NCBI GenBank assembly: GCA_905478555.1
Contig: CAJQIZ010000017.1
Location: 1-64,000, forward strand
From: an uncultured Flavobacteriales bacterium
GTDB taxonomy: Bacteria > Bacteroidota > Bacteroidia > Flavobacteriales > BACL11
Reading direction: 5' to 3'
DNA length: 64,000 nucleotides
Both the position numbers and the translations under genes were made by a program. The notes under the pieces were generated by a model. The model was given only the letters and a program-made list of their open reading frames with translations. It ran no database searches and had not been told where the DNA came from. Each line of letters opens with the position of its first letter. The stretch's first letter is position 1. Positions 45,272-54,090 of this stretch are shown here, piece after piece.

Positions 45272-47749
45272 TTGAATAAAAAAATATTTATACTCGTTTC
45301 ATTCATTATCTTATTAACAGGATTTTTCAACAATTCGTATGCTACTATTTTCATATTTTCTTCTGACACATTACCAGACAACAACATAATAGAGCACAAT
45401 ATTGAACGAGAATGTAAAGATTCTATTAGACAAGACATAAAAAATGAAACCATTTACCTCTATGGTACTGCAAAAATTAAATATGGAAATATAATTATAA
45501 CAGCAAATCAGATAATTATTGATTGGAAAGAAAATACAATATTAGCCAAAGGAGGGGAAGATAGCAGTGGAAAAAAAATAGGAAATCCCATTTTTTCTGA
45601 GGGAAAAGAAAGTTTTAAAGCTACCGAAATACTTTATAATTTAAAAAGTAAAAAATGTATTATAAAGAAAATAATAACCCAAGAGGGAGAAGGATACATA
45701 CATGGACTAAAAGTGAAGAAGTTAGAAAATGATGTTCTGTATTTAAAAAGAGGAGAATACACTACCTGTGATGCAGAAAAACCACATTATTCAATAAGAG
45801 CAAATAAAATAAAATTAGTACCTAAAAAACAAATTATTACAGGTCCTGCCTACTTTACATTTTTCAATATACCTACCCCATTATTTTTACCTTTTGTTTA
45901 TTTTCCAAATACAGATAAGCAAAGTTCGGGAGTTATTATTCCATCTTATGGAGAGAGTGCTAATTTAGGTTTTTTCTTAAAAGAAGCAGGATATTATTTT
46001 TCTTTAAATGACTATATGGATCTCAGTATAAAAGGAGATATATACACAAAAGGAAGTTGGAAAGCAAAAACTAATTTACGGTATAAAAAAAGATATAAAT
46101 ATAATGGAAACCTAAACCTAAGCTTAGGTAATATAGTTAATAGTGAGGTTGGTTTTCCAGACTATAGAGTACAAAGAGATTTCTTTGTTAGGTGGAGTCA
46201 CAGACAAGATCAAAAAGCAAATCCTAATCTAAGTTTTTCTGCAAATGTAAATGCTGGTAGCAGTAGCTATCATAAAAACAATACTACTAACAACACTACA
46301 GATTATTTAACTAACACCTTTACATCCAGCATAAATTTAAGTAAAAGTTGGGACGGAAAACCATTTAACTTTTCTTCAAGCTTAGGACACAATCAGAACA
46401 CTAAAACACATAAAGTAAACTTAACCTTACCAGATATTAATTTTAGTGTAAATAAAATATATCCTTTTAAAAGTATCGGAAATAAGGGAACAAAAAATTG
46501 GTATGATAATATCGGTATTCGATATAATATGAATACCAAAAATCAGCTATCAACCACTGACTCTTTACTTTTTCATAGGAGTAATTTAAGCACTTTCCAG
46601 TCAGGAATGAGACATAAGATTCCTATTAGTTCTTCCTTCAAATTATTAAAATATTTTACTGCAACACAGAGTTTAAATATTTCTGAAAGATGGTATCTAA
46701 ATCAGATAGAGAAACAATGGAATGGTAGTGAGATAATAACAGATACAATAAATAAATTTACTAGAGGAGGAGAATACAATTTTTCTAGTTCAGTGAATAC
46801 TAAAATATATGGAATATCTCAGTTTAAAAAAGGTAAAATAGCAGCATTCCGACATGTACTAACCCCTAATTTATCTTTCACCTATAACCCGAGTTTTGAA
46901 GATGAAAAATATGGATTTTATAAATCTGTAAATTCAGATAGCTTAGGAAATACTACTATTTATTCTGTAATGGAAAATGGTATTTATGGCAGTCCCAGAA
47001 GAAATGAATCTGGAAATATATCTTTAGGTTTTGGTAATATATTTGGTTTGAAAATACGAAATAACAAAGACACCATTGAAAAGATTACAAAAATAAACCT
47101 TATAGAGAGTTTAAACATAAACTCCTCTTACAACATATTTGCTGACTCCTTAAATTTCAGCACTATAAAATTAAGTTTAAGAACAAAACTATTCAATAAA
47201 ATAAACATCAGTTACAGTAGTGTTTTTGACCCTTATATTACAACTGAAAAAGGTAGAATAAATAAATTTGAACTTTTTGAAAATAAAAAGTTAGCAAGAT
47301 TTAAGAATTCTAATCTCTCTGCAAGCTTCAGTATAAACGATAAATCATTCTCGAAAAAGAAAACCAAAACAGAAGAAAACAAAGAGGTAACAAGAGGGTT
47401 TTATCAGATACCTTGGAACCTTAATCTGAACTATTCACAATCTACAAATCTAGGAAACACTATTATTTCAGAAACTATAAAGACTAAAACACTCGGTTTT
47501 TCAGGAAATATAAAAGTAACCAAAAAATGGAAAATAGGGTTTCACTCTGGATATGATTTTACAGATAAAGATTTTTCATACACTTCCTTAGATTTATACC
47601 GAGATTTACATTGTTGGGAAATGTTATTCCATTGGATACCAACCGGATATCAAAGAAGTTACACCCTTACAGTTAGAGTAAAAGCTGATATGTTAAAAGA
47701 TTTGAAATTAGAAAGAAAGAAAGATTGGATAGCTCCAAGTTTCAATTAA
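45272..47749 (+). CDS. LptD-like LPS assembly outer-membrane protein
   Basis: 825 residues from a TTG start at 45272; no in-frame ATG gives a signal peptide, and NKKIFILVSFIILLTGFFNNSYA is a good one. Residues ~45-190 resemble the LptA/OstA beta-jellyroll (ETIYLYGTAKIKYGNIIITANQIIIDWKENTILAKG). A barrel follows (VYFPNTDKQSSGVIIPSYGES, YRDLHCWEMLFHWIPTGYQ), as in LptD, which inserts lipopolysaccharide into the outer leaflet. LptD of gammaproteobacteria is E. coli imp/lptD; the gene symbol is left open because Bacteroidota carry a divergent form. The 3' end overlaps the convergent amidotransferase by 4 bases. Confidence 0.85.
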   Translation: MNKKIFILVSFIILLTGFFNNSYATIFIFSSDTLPDNNIIEHNIERECKDSIRQDIKNETIYLYGTAKIKYGNIIITANQIIIDWKENTILAKGGEDSSGKKIGNPIFSEGKESFKATEILYNLKSKKCIIKKIITQEGEGYIHGLKVKKLENDVLYLKRGEYTTCDAEKPHYSIRANKIKLVPKKQIITGPAYFTFFNIPTPLFLPFVYFPNTDKQSSGVIIPSYGESANLGFFLKEAGYYFSLNDYMDLSIKGDIYTKGSWKAKTNLRYKKRYKYNGNLNLSLGNIVNSEVGFPDYRVQRDFFVRWSHRQDQKANPNLSFSANVNAGSSSYHKNNTTNNTTDYLTNTFTSSINLSKSWDGKPFNFSSSLGHNQNTKTHKVNLTLPDINFSVNKIYPFKSIGNKGTKNWYDNIGIRYNMNTKNQLSTTDSLLFHRSNLSTFQSGMRHKIPISSSFKLLKYFTATQSLNISERWYLNQIEKQWNGSEIITDTINKFTRGGEYNFSSSVNTKIYGISQFKKGKIAAFRHVLTPNLSFTYNPSFEDEKYGFYKSVNSDSLGNTTIYSVMENGIYGSPRRNESGNISLGFGNIFGLKIRNNKDTIEKITKINLIESLNINSSYNIFADSLNFSTIKLSLRTKLFNKINISYSSVFDPYITTEKGRINKFELFENKKLARFKNSNLSASFSINDKSFSKKKTKTEENKEVTRGFYQIPWNLNLNYSQSTNLGNTIISETIKTKTLGFSGNIKVTKKWKIGFHSGYDFTDKDFSYTSLDLYRDLHCWEMLFHWIPTGYQRSYTLTVRVKADMLKDLKLERKKDWIAPSFN

Positions 47750-48309
47750 GAATTTATCCAGTTTTCAATTATCTTTTTACCGTAATTGGTAAGAATAGAT
47801 TCTGGATGAAACTGTACACCCTTAACATCATATTTATTATGCCGGAACGACATAATTAAACCCTCCTTATTTTCAGAAGTAACGCTTAAGGAATCAGGAA
47901 AACTAATTTTATCAACTACCCAAGAATGATAATGTGCTACTAAGAATTTATTTGGAATTTCTTGAAACAAACTATCTTCTATCTTTATTATGTTTTCAGA
48001 AGTAACCCCATGTTTTACCTTATTAAGGTTTAATAAACTCCCTCCACAAAACTCTGCAATAGCCTGATGACCTAAACAAATTCCTAAAATAGATTTAGAT
48101 GAAATATACTTATCAAGAAACTTAAATATTATTGGATAATCCTTAGGTAAGGAAGGTCCTGGAGAAAGAATAATTTTATCAAAGTCATCTATTTCTAATG
48201 AAGAAATTTCATCTAATCTAACTACAACAGAAGTATCTACAAACTCACTCACATAATGATGTAAATTATAAGTAAACGAATCAAAGTTGTCAATAATTAG
48301 GACTTTCAA
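47746..48309 (-). CDS. pabA: Aminodeoxychorismate/anthranilate synthase glutamine amidotransferase subunit
   Basis: 187 residues of class I glutamine amidotransferase. DNFDSFTYNLHHYV, LSPGPSLP, the nucleophile loop GICLGHQAIAEFCGG and the catalytic HPES of GVQFHPESI are all present. PabA/TrpG supplies ammonia to aminodeoxychorismate or anthranilate synthase; the two roles cannot be told apart from sequence here, and no pabB/trpE is adjacent. The start is a TTG at 48309, since a stop codon lies directly before it. It sits at the downstream end of the polysaccharide operon, but its product fits folate or tryptophan synthesis. Confidence 0.9.
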   Translation of the reverse strand: MKVLIIDNFDSFTYNLHHYVSEFVDTSVVVRLDEISSLEIDDFDKIILSPGPSLPKDYPIIFKFLDKYISSKSILGICLGHQAIAEFCGGSLLNLNKVKHGVTSENIIKIEDSLFQEIPNKFLVAHYHSWVVDKISFPDSLSVTSENKEGLIMSFRHNKYDVKGVQFHPESILTNYGKKIIENWINS

Positions 48310-48326
48310 TTAAATATATTTTCTAA

Positions 48327-48512
48327 TTACTCAGAAAGGTTTTCTAATACCATATCAATTCCATCTTCAAAAGAAATATCATGTTTCCAACCTAAATCAT
48401 TAGAAGACTTAACTATAATATTTCTGAACCCTTCTGATTTTAACAAATTTAAAATAACAGAACCTACCATACTATTGTGCGCAGCAATATATATTTTACT
48501 GTTTTTATCCAT
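48327..48512 (-). pseudogene. fcl: Internally deleted GDP-L-fucose synthase remnant
   Basis: A 61-codon frame starts IYIAAHNSMVGSVI, the Rossmann start of GDP-fucose synthase (usual IYVAGHNGMVGSAI), and then passes without a frameshift into LGWKHDISFEDGI, the C-terminal end of the same family (LGW-x-H-x-IS-x-E-x-G). About 250 codons in between are gone, including the catalytic Ser-Tyr-Lys site. Two conserved glycines of the nucleotide loop have changed to Ala and Ser. It overlaps the upstream glycosyltransferase by 8 bases. The remnant is unlikely to be functional, although it could still be translated. Confidence 0.8.
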
Positions 48513-49281
48513 TTTTTTTTGGTCTTCTGAAAAATTGACTGATTTTTGAAAGAGGTTTTATAAATCGTAAAAGAAATGGAGGATTAATACCATTAATTTT
48601 CCATGACACATAATCCTCATGGTTCGCTCTCCATCTATTTCTAATTGAAGTATTACTAATACCACCATTTCTCATATTTACAAGAACTCTAGGAATATAT
48701 TTAACCGAAATAGTGTTTTTAAACAACAATCTCACCATCATTTCATAATCTGCAGCACTCTTTAATCTAATAGAATACAAACCGAATTTGTTATATATTT
48801 CTTTTTTAATAAAAAATGTTGGGTGAGGTAACATCCACCCTCTTCGAATCTTACATCTCTTAAATGGTTTTGACTCCCAATACCTTAAAATTATATCTGT
48901 ATTATCTTTTGCTACATAAATTAAATCTCCATAAACAGAATCTAGATCATCATCTTCAAAAACTTTTACTACATCTGAAATCACATCAAAACAAGCATAA
49001 AAATCATCTGAATTTAATATCCCAATAACATCACCTGTAGCAGCTCTAATACCTTTATTCATTGCATCATAAATACCATCATCTTTTTCTGAAATAAAAT
49101 ATGATATCTTATCCCCATAAGACCTTACTATTTCAATAGTATTGTCTTTAGAATCCCCATCAATAATAACATGCTCAATATTATCATAATCTTGAGAAAG
49201 AACACTCTCAATGGTATCTCTAATAGTTTTTTCACTATTAAAAGTAACTGTAATTATTGATATTTTTATTTTGTTAGTCAA
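48505..49281 (-). CDS. Family 2 glycosyltransferase
   Basis: 258 residues, GT-A fold. KISIITVTFNSEKTIRDTIESVLSQDY, the DGDSKDNT loop and the GILNSDDFY motif (DxD equivalent) identify a GT2 enzyme that moves a sugar from a nucleotide donor to a lipid-linked oligosaccharide on the cytoplasmic face. The start is a TTG at 49281, since a stop occurs three codons upstream of it. The upstream 46-codon gene ends only 4 bases before. Sugar specificity is not readable. Confidence 0.9.
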   Translation of the reverse strand: MTNKIKISIITVTFNSEKTIRDTIESVLSQDYDNIEHVIIDGDSKDNTIEIVRSYGDKISYFISEKDDGIYDAMNKGIRAATGDVIGILNSDDFYACFDVISDVVKVFEDDDLDSVYGDLIYVAKDNTDIILRYWESKPFKRCKIRRGWMLPHPTFFIKKEIYNKFGLYSIRLKSAADYEMMVRLLFKNTISVKYIPRVLVNMRNGGISNTSIRNRWRANHEDYVSWKINGINPPFLLRFIKPLSKISQFFRRPKKNG

Positions 49282-49285
49282 CTTT

Positions 49286-49426
49286 CTAAATTATAAAAAC
49301 ATGGCAATTACCATTAGTTCTGTCGTATTTTACTAAACTACAATTGTTATTATCTATCCAATTTTGAACTTCTTTTGAAGAATATCTATATTCAAATAGA
49401 GTGCTATAAAAAAATGTTTTTTCCAT
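49286..49426 (-). CDS. Very small hypothetical protein coupled to the carbamoyltransferase
   Basis: 46 residues, MEKTFFYSTLFEYRYSSKEV ... NGNCHVFII, followed by TAG at 49286-49288. Its ATG overlaps the TAA of the carbamoyltransferase (TAATG), the usual translational-coupling arrangement of this operon, and the family 2 glycosyltransferase starts 4 bases after it. I do not recognise it, and it has neither a signal peptide nor a membrane helix. Position and overlap are the evidence; it might also be a chance frame. Confidence 0.5.
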   Translation of the reverse strand: MEKTFFYSTLFEYRYSSKEVQNWIDNNNCSLVKYDRTNGNCHVFII

Positions 49427-51150
49427 TACCTTTCAATAATTATATTTTCCATTACTAACATATCCATTTTAGTTCTAAGAAAACAGTTCAACGCCTCTTC
49501 TGGATTGTTTACAATGGGTTCATTTTCGTTAAAAGAAGTGTTTAATAAAATAGGGATTCCTGTTTTTTTATGAAATTCTGATATTAACCTATGGTACCTA
49601 GGAGAAATCTCTTTATTTACAGACTGTAATCTACCAGTTCCATCAACATGAGTTACCGCAGGTATAATAGAATATTTCTCCTTTTTTATATCAATCACTT
49701 TCTCCATAAAAGGTACTTCTTCATTTTGAATAAAATACTCTTTCACATATTCTTCTAAAATGGAGGGAGAAAATGGCCTAAAACTCTCTCTCCTTTTTAT
49801 CTTTTCATTTAATAAATCTTTCGCATCTTTCCTACTAGGATCAACCAAAATAGATCTATTACCTAACGCTCTAGGACCAAATTCTGCTCTTCCTTGAAAC
49901 CAACCAATCACCCCACCTTCTTTCAGTCTTGTCGAAACTCTATCAAATAAAATATCATCCTCTACTTTTTCATATTTAACTCTCTCTTTTTCCAAGCAAG
50001 AAATTATCTCTTTTTCAGTAACTTTTCTTCCAAAATATGCAGTTTTTATTTCTGGCATTCTTTTCTTACCTAAAATATGATTATACAAATACAATGCTGA
50101 CCCAATAGATGTACCCGCATCATGTCCTGCCGAAGGAATATACATGTTCTTAAAAGGAGTATTGGCTAATATTTTTCCATTTGCAACGGAGTTTTGAGCC
50201 ACCCCACCAGTTATACAAATAGTATCTAATCCTGTTTTTTCATGTAATTTTGTTAGCATATGAAAAATTAAATCTTCAGTTAACTTTTGTACGGAAGTTG
50301 CTAAATCAATATGAAACTGTTCTAAGGTATCCCCTTTTTTTCTTGATTTCCAGAACAACTCCTCCCATGATTTAGTATAGAGAGAGTCAACAGTTGGCTC
50401 CCCATTCTCCCAATCCATAGCGACCCCCTCTTTAAAATGTTTAAAATATTTTTCATTTAACACAAAAAAACCATCTGCTGTTTTTTCAATAATTGATGAA
50501 AGTTCTTTCAGATATTTAGCTTCACCATAAGGGGCTAACCCCATCACCTTATATTCATCACCATAATTAGGAAAGCCCAAAAACTGAGTAACAGTAGTAT
50601 AAAAAACTCCCAAAGAATGAGGATAGTTCACACTATCCAATACTTCAATTTTATTATCTGAACCAATAGCAGTCATAGTTGATGTAAAATCACCAAATCC
50701 GTCAATAGATAAAATAGCAGATTTCTTAAATTTTGATGCAAAAAAGGAAGAAGCAATATGACTTCTATGGTGCTCAATATTATATATTTTTGCTCTTATA
50801 TCAGATTCAGAAACATTAAACATTGTAGCTAACTGACCTTTTACAGAACTTACTTTTTTAGAATTCATTAACCTATCAAAAATATATTTTAATCCTAACC
50901 TATTTTTCAGAGTATGTAGAACTTTTTTAGAAAAATTCGCATTCGGATTTCTCGAAATTGTCACATAATCTAAATCATCAATTGAAATACCTGCATCTTC
51001 TAAACAAAACTTTATTGCATGAGAAGGAAATCCTGCCCAATGTTTTATTCTTCTAAATCTTTCTTCTTCATTAGCACAAATAACCCTTCCATCTTTTAGT
51101 AAGCAAGCAGAAGAGTCACCATGAAAGGCGTTTATTCCTAAAATATACAT
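49426..51150 (-). CDS. Carbamoyltransferase of the NodU/CmcH/TobZ family
   Basis: 574 residues, the usual family length. The N-terminal Kae1/TsaD-like part has GINAFHGDSSACLL, the metal/nucleotide-binding IEHHRSHIASSFFAS and ICITGGVAQNSVANG. The C-terminal YrdC-like part has QGRAEFGPRALGNRSILVDP. These enzymes make carbamoyl-adenylate from carbamoyl phosphate and ATP, then carbamoylate a hydroxyl group, here most plausibly on a sugar of the surface glycan. The start overlaps the stop of the upstream glycosyltransferase by one base. Confidence 0.93.
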   Translation of the reverse strand: MYILGINAFHGDSSACLLKDGRVICANEEERFRRIKHWAGFPSHAIKFCLEDAGISIDDLDYVTISRNPNANFSKKVLHTLKNRLGLKYIFDRLMNSKKVSSVKGQLATMFNVSESDIRAKIYNIEHHRSHIASSFFASKFKKSAILSIDGFGDFTSTMTAIGSDNKIEVLDSVNYPHSLGVFYTTVTQFLGFPNYGDEYKVMGLAPYGEAKYLKELSSIIEKTADGFFVLNEKYFKHFKEGVAMDWENGEPTVDSLYTKSWEELFWKSRKKGDTLEQFHIDLATSVQKLTEDLIFHMLTKLHEKTGLDTICITGGVAQNSVANGKILANTPFKNMYIPSAGHDAGTSIGSALYLYNHILGKKRMPEIKTAYFGRKVTEKEIISCLEKERVKYEKVEDDILFDRVSTRLKEGGVIGWFQGRAEFGPRALGNRSILVDPSRKDAKDLLNEKIKRRESFRPFSPSILEEYVKEYFIQNEEVPFMEKVIDIKKEKYSIIPAVTHVDGTGRLQSVNKEISPRYHRLISEFHKKTGIPILLNTSFNENEPIVNNPEEALNCFLRTKMDMLVMENIIIER

Positions 51151-52310
51151 TATTTTTTCGTTATAAGGTTTAAGAATTTTTGAGAAATAACTTCAAAATC
51201 AAAATTTTCTTTCACATAATTCTTACAATCTTCAGAGGTGAAATTTTCCTTTTTAATTTCATGAAAAGCATCACAAAATTCTTGTTTCTGGTTTTTAGCA
51301 AATATACCACAATTATTTTTATTTAAGTCTCTCCAAGCAGTTTTATCAGAAACCACAACTGGAGTTCCACATGAAAGAGATTCGGTAATTACAATACCAA
51401 AACTCTCAAAATCAGACGCTAAAGCGAAAAAACTACAACTACTAAGTAGTTCTTTTTTCTGGTTGAAATCAATTAAACCTATAAGAAAAACAGATTCCTC
51501 TAATTCCATTTTAGTTATCTGAAGGATAAGGTTTTCTCTTTCCCCGTCATCACCCCCAGCAATTATTAATTTAGCATGTTTATTATCTTTTAAATACAAA
51601 TCAAACGAGTTAATAAGAATATTAAAACCTTTAATCTTATGCAATCTACCCATTGAAAATATCACATCTGAAACCTCACTAAACTTAGTATCCGTATATT
51701 TTTCAACTAATGGAATAAAACTGATCTTCTCCTGATCTTGAAATTCATTAAAATTTACTCCATCTGAGATTACTTCTACACTAGCATTAATTAGAGATTT
51801 CAAAATATCTTCTTTTTCTAAATAGGAAGAGGCTTGCCAAATAACTTTTTTACTGAATGGTTTTATTAAAATCTGTAACCATAATTTTTTAAAATATATT
51901 TTATTGTTTTCTAACGTAAATGAGGAGAAACTACCTCTAGGGCAAATAATTACTTTTTTCTTTAAAACCCAAGCAAGAAACAAAGATAATACTACCGTAT
52001 AATGAAATAAATACTGAACATAAATTACTTCAGATTTCTTTATATCCGAATGAATATTTAATAAAAATGATAGAGAGAAAAAATTAATAATTTGTTCGTG
52101 ATAATATCTCACATAAATATTCTTAGCAAGTCTATCATGATTCTTAGTGTCTGTATTTTTTAATCTTTCTCTACCATTTGCATTAGTAGTAGAAACATAA
52201 ATTTCAATCCCTTTTTCAGCTAGTTTCTTAGATAAATCCCAAGTAGCAGAGATGGGACCACCATAAAAAATAGCAGGATAAAAATGAGAAGAGACTAAAC
52301 AGATTCTCAT
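51150..52310 (-). CDS. GT4-family glycosyltransferase
   Basis: 386 residues, GT-B fold. The N-terminus MRICLVSSHFYPAIFYGGPIS is the acceptor-side glycine loop. The C-terminal half has FSMGRLHKIKGFNILI, a GGDDGE stretch and the E-x7-E motif in ESFGIVITESLSCGTPVVVSD that holds the nucleotide-sugar. A cytoplasmic or membrane-associated transferase in glycan assembly. It overlaps the carbamoyltransferase (1 base) and deacetylase (4 bases). Confidence 0.92.
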   Translation of the reverse strand: MRICLVSSHFYPAIFYGGPISATWDLSKKLAEKGIEIYVSTTNANGRERLKNTDTKNHDRLAKNIYVRYYHEQIINFFSLSFLLNIHSDIKKSEVIYVQYLFHYTVVLSLFLAWVLKKKVIICPRGSFSSFTLENNKIYFKKLWLQILIKPFSKKVIWQASSYLEKEDILKSLINASVEVISDGVNFNEFQDQEKISFIPLVEKYTDTKFSEVSDVIFSMGRLHKIKGFNILINSFDLYLKDNKHAKLIIAGGDDGERENLILQITKMELEESVFLIGLIDFNQKKELLSSCSFFALASDFESFGIVITESLSCGTPVVVSDKTAWRDLNKNNCGIFAKNQKQEFCDAFHEIKKENFTSEDCKNYVKENFDFEVISQKFLNLITKK

Positions 52311-53041
52311 TTTGTAAAATATTTTTTAGTGTACCAATAATTTAAAAAATCATCTCCTCCTTTTAATATATTTTTAAACTGATTTACATTTAAAAACTGA
52401 ACCAAACTTCTTCTTTTTACTTCAGGGAATACTTCATTTTCATAAATTCCAGGTAGTGAAGAATACTGCCTTTTATAACCAATTTCTTTTGATTTTGAAA
52501 CGACATTTTCAGAAAACATACCCATTGGGTAGCAAAGTGACACTATCTCTTTTTCACATATATCTTCTAATATTGTTTTAGAATTAGATAGTTCTGAAAT
52601 TAGTATCTCTACAGATAAATTCGATAAGTCTTTGTGAGAAAAAGTATGACTTTGAATATTAATTAATGGATTTTTAGACATAGTTACTAGTTGCTTTTTG
52701 GTTAAAAAATTATCTTCTCCTAAAAAAGAGGGAATTATAAAAAGAGTAATTGGTATTTTTAATCTATTAATAATATCAATGTTCTCAAAAATCCCTACAA
52801 AACCATCATCAAAAGAAATTTCAATTTGATTTTTCTCTTCCGTAATTTCAGGAACAATTTCAAATCCCATTTCCCGAATAATTTTAATATGTTTCTCAAA
52901 CATCTCTAATGGAGTAGACATATTTGTGAATAACTTTGAAGAATGAATATCGTGATAAAATATAGCTTTACTATTCCTGGAATTCTTCAAATATCCAAAG
53001 ATATTTACTATACTATTTTTAATCATAGTTGTCAGACTCAT
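52307..53041 (-). CDS. Polysaccharide deacetylase (NodB homology, CE4)
   Basis: 244 residues. Motif 1 is ISFDDGFVG and motif 2 is SHTFSHKDLS, giving the Asp-His-His metal site of CE4 enzymes. There is no signal peptide, so it is probably cytoplasmic and acts on a lipid-linked precursor or on a nucleotide sugar. A second member of the family lies at 60607. Overlaps its upstream neighbour by 4 bases. Confidence 0.9.
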   Translation of the reverse strand: MSLTTMIKNSIVNIFGYLKNSRNSKAIFYHDIHSSKLFTNMSTPLEMFEKHIKIIREMGFEIVPEITEEKNQIEISFDDGFVGIFENIDIINRLKIPITLFIIPSFLGEDNFLTKKQLVTMSKNPLINIQSHTFSHKDLSNLSVEILISELSNSKTILEDICEKEIVSLCYPMGMFSENVVSKSKEIGYKRQYSSLPGIYENEVFPEVKRRSLVQFLNVNQFKNILKGGDDFLNYWYTKKYFTK

Positions 53042-54090
53042 ATTCCAATAAATTTAAATGATTCTAATAAATTTTTTTTGTACATTTCATAATTCCATTT
53101 CTCTTTCATTAACAGTGTTGCATTTTCAGAAAACTGTTTACACAATTCAGAATTATTATATAATTCTAACATTTTATCCTCTAATTCAGTCCAACTTTCA
53201 ATCACAAATCCTGTTTCCTTTCCTTTTATTAAATCAAAAACAGATCCTACTTCTTTATGTGCAATAACAGGTAATGAAGAAGCTAGAGCTTCATTTACTA
53301 CCAATCCCCATTGTTCTAAAGTGGAAGGAAATACAAAAGAGGAAGAATTATGATATAATTTTAACAACTCATCTCCATAAACACTACCCTTAAATAGTAT
53401 TCTTTCATTTTTATATTTCGTTTTATAAACCTCTAGATTTAATCCTCCACCAACTATTATTAACTCTGAATATTTGTTAGAAAAAGAAGACAAAAACCTT
53501 TCACACAGAACATCAACATTTTTTGTATCTAATAACCTGCCAACAAACAAAAAAGTAAACTTATCTGGAAAGATCTTGTTTTCATGATAATACTTTTTAT
53601 TATTCACCATCATAGGAATCATGAAAATTCTTTCTTCTTTCATTCCATAATGAATGAATAAATCCTTATGTGTATAAGTTCCTCCAGCAAAACCTAAAAC
53701 ATATTTATTTCTAAAGATTATATTCAGATAAATGTATTTAATTATTCTTTTAATTATATTATTTGGAATCTTTAATTGAGTGTCTGATTCAGTAGCAATA
53801 TATTTCTTATTAACAGAAAAAATGTTAAATAAAAAGGTCAGGACAAATACATAATTATTATATCCGTTTATAATAACAAAATCATATTCCTTCCTTCTAG
53901 ACCGAATAAATTTTATTTTCTGAATCAATGAGAAATGCGATAAAAAAGTTGATGATGAAAGAGATACTTTAGTCATTGCTTCAGATTTGTTGTTTATAAA
54001 AGCATATTCTATACCTTGTTTTAAATGTACATTAACAATTAAATCAATTGTATAAGAAGCTGGTTCTACAAAATAACAAAACACTCTCAT
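53038..54090 (-). CDS. GT4-family glycosyltransferase
   Basis: 350 residues, GT-B fold. FVGRLLDTKNVDVL, IVGGGLNLEVYK and E-x7-E in EQWGLVVNEALASSLPVIAHKEVG are typical. The N-terminal half (MRVFCYFVEPASYT) is diverged, as expected for acceptor specificity. Overlaps both neighbours by 4 bases. Confidence 0.9.
   Translation of the reverse strand: MRVFCYFVEPASYTIDLIVNVHLKQGIEYAFINNKSEAMTKVSLSSSTFLSHFSLIQKIKFIRSRRKEYDFVIINGYNNYVFVLTFLFNIFSVNKKYIATESDTQLKIPNNIIKRIIKYIYLNIIFRNKYVLGFAGGTYTHKDLFIHYGMKEERIFMIPMMVNNKKYYHENKIFPDKFTFLFVGRLLDTKNVDVLCERFLSSFSNKYSELIIVGGGLNLEVYKTKYKNERILFKGSVYGDELLKLYHNSSSFVFPSTLEQWGLVVNEALASSLPVIAHKEVGSVFDLIKGKETGFVIESWTELEDKMLELYNNSELCKQFSENATLLMKEKWNYEMYKKNLLESFKFIGI

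Noticed and set aside
47746-48309. pabA as a part of the polysaccharide pathway
   Set aside because: Class I amidotransferases with this sequence serve chorismate-using enzymes; same strand and short distance alone do not show a role in glycan synthesis.
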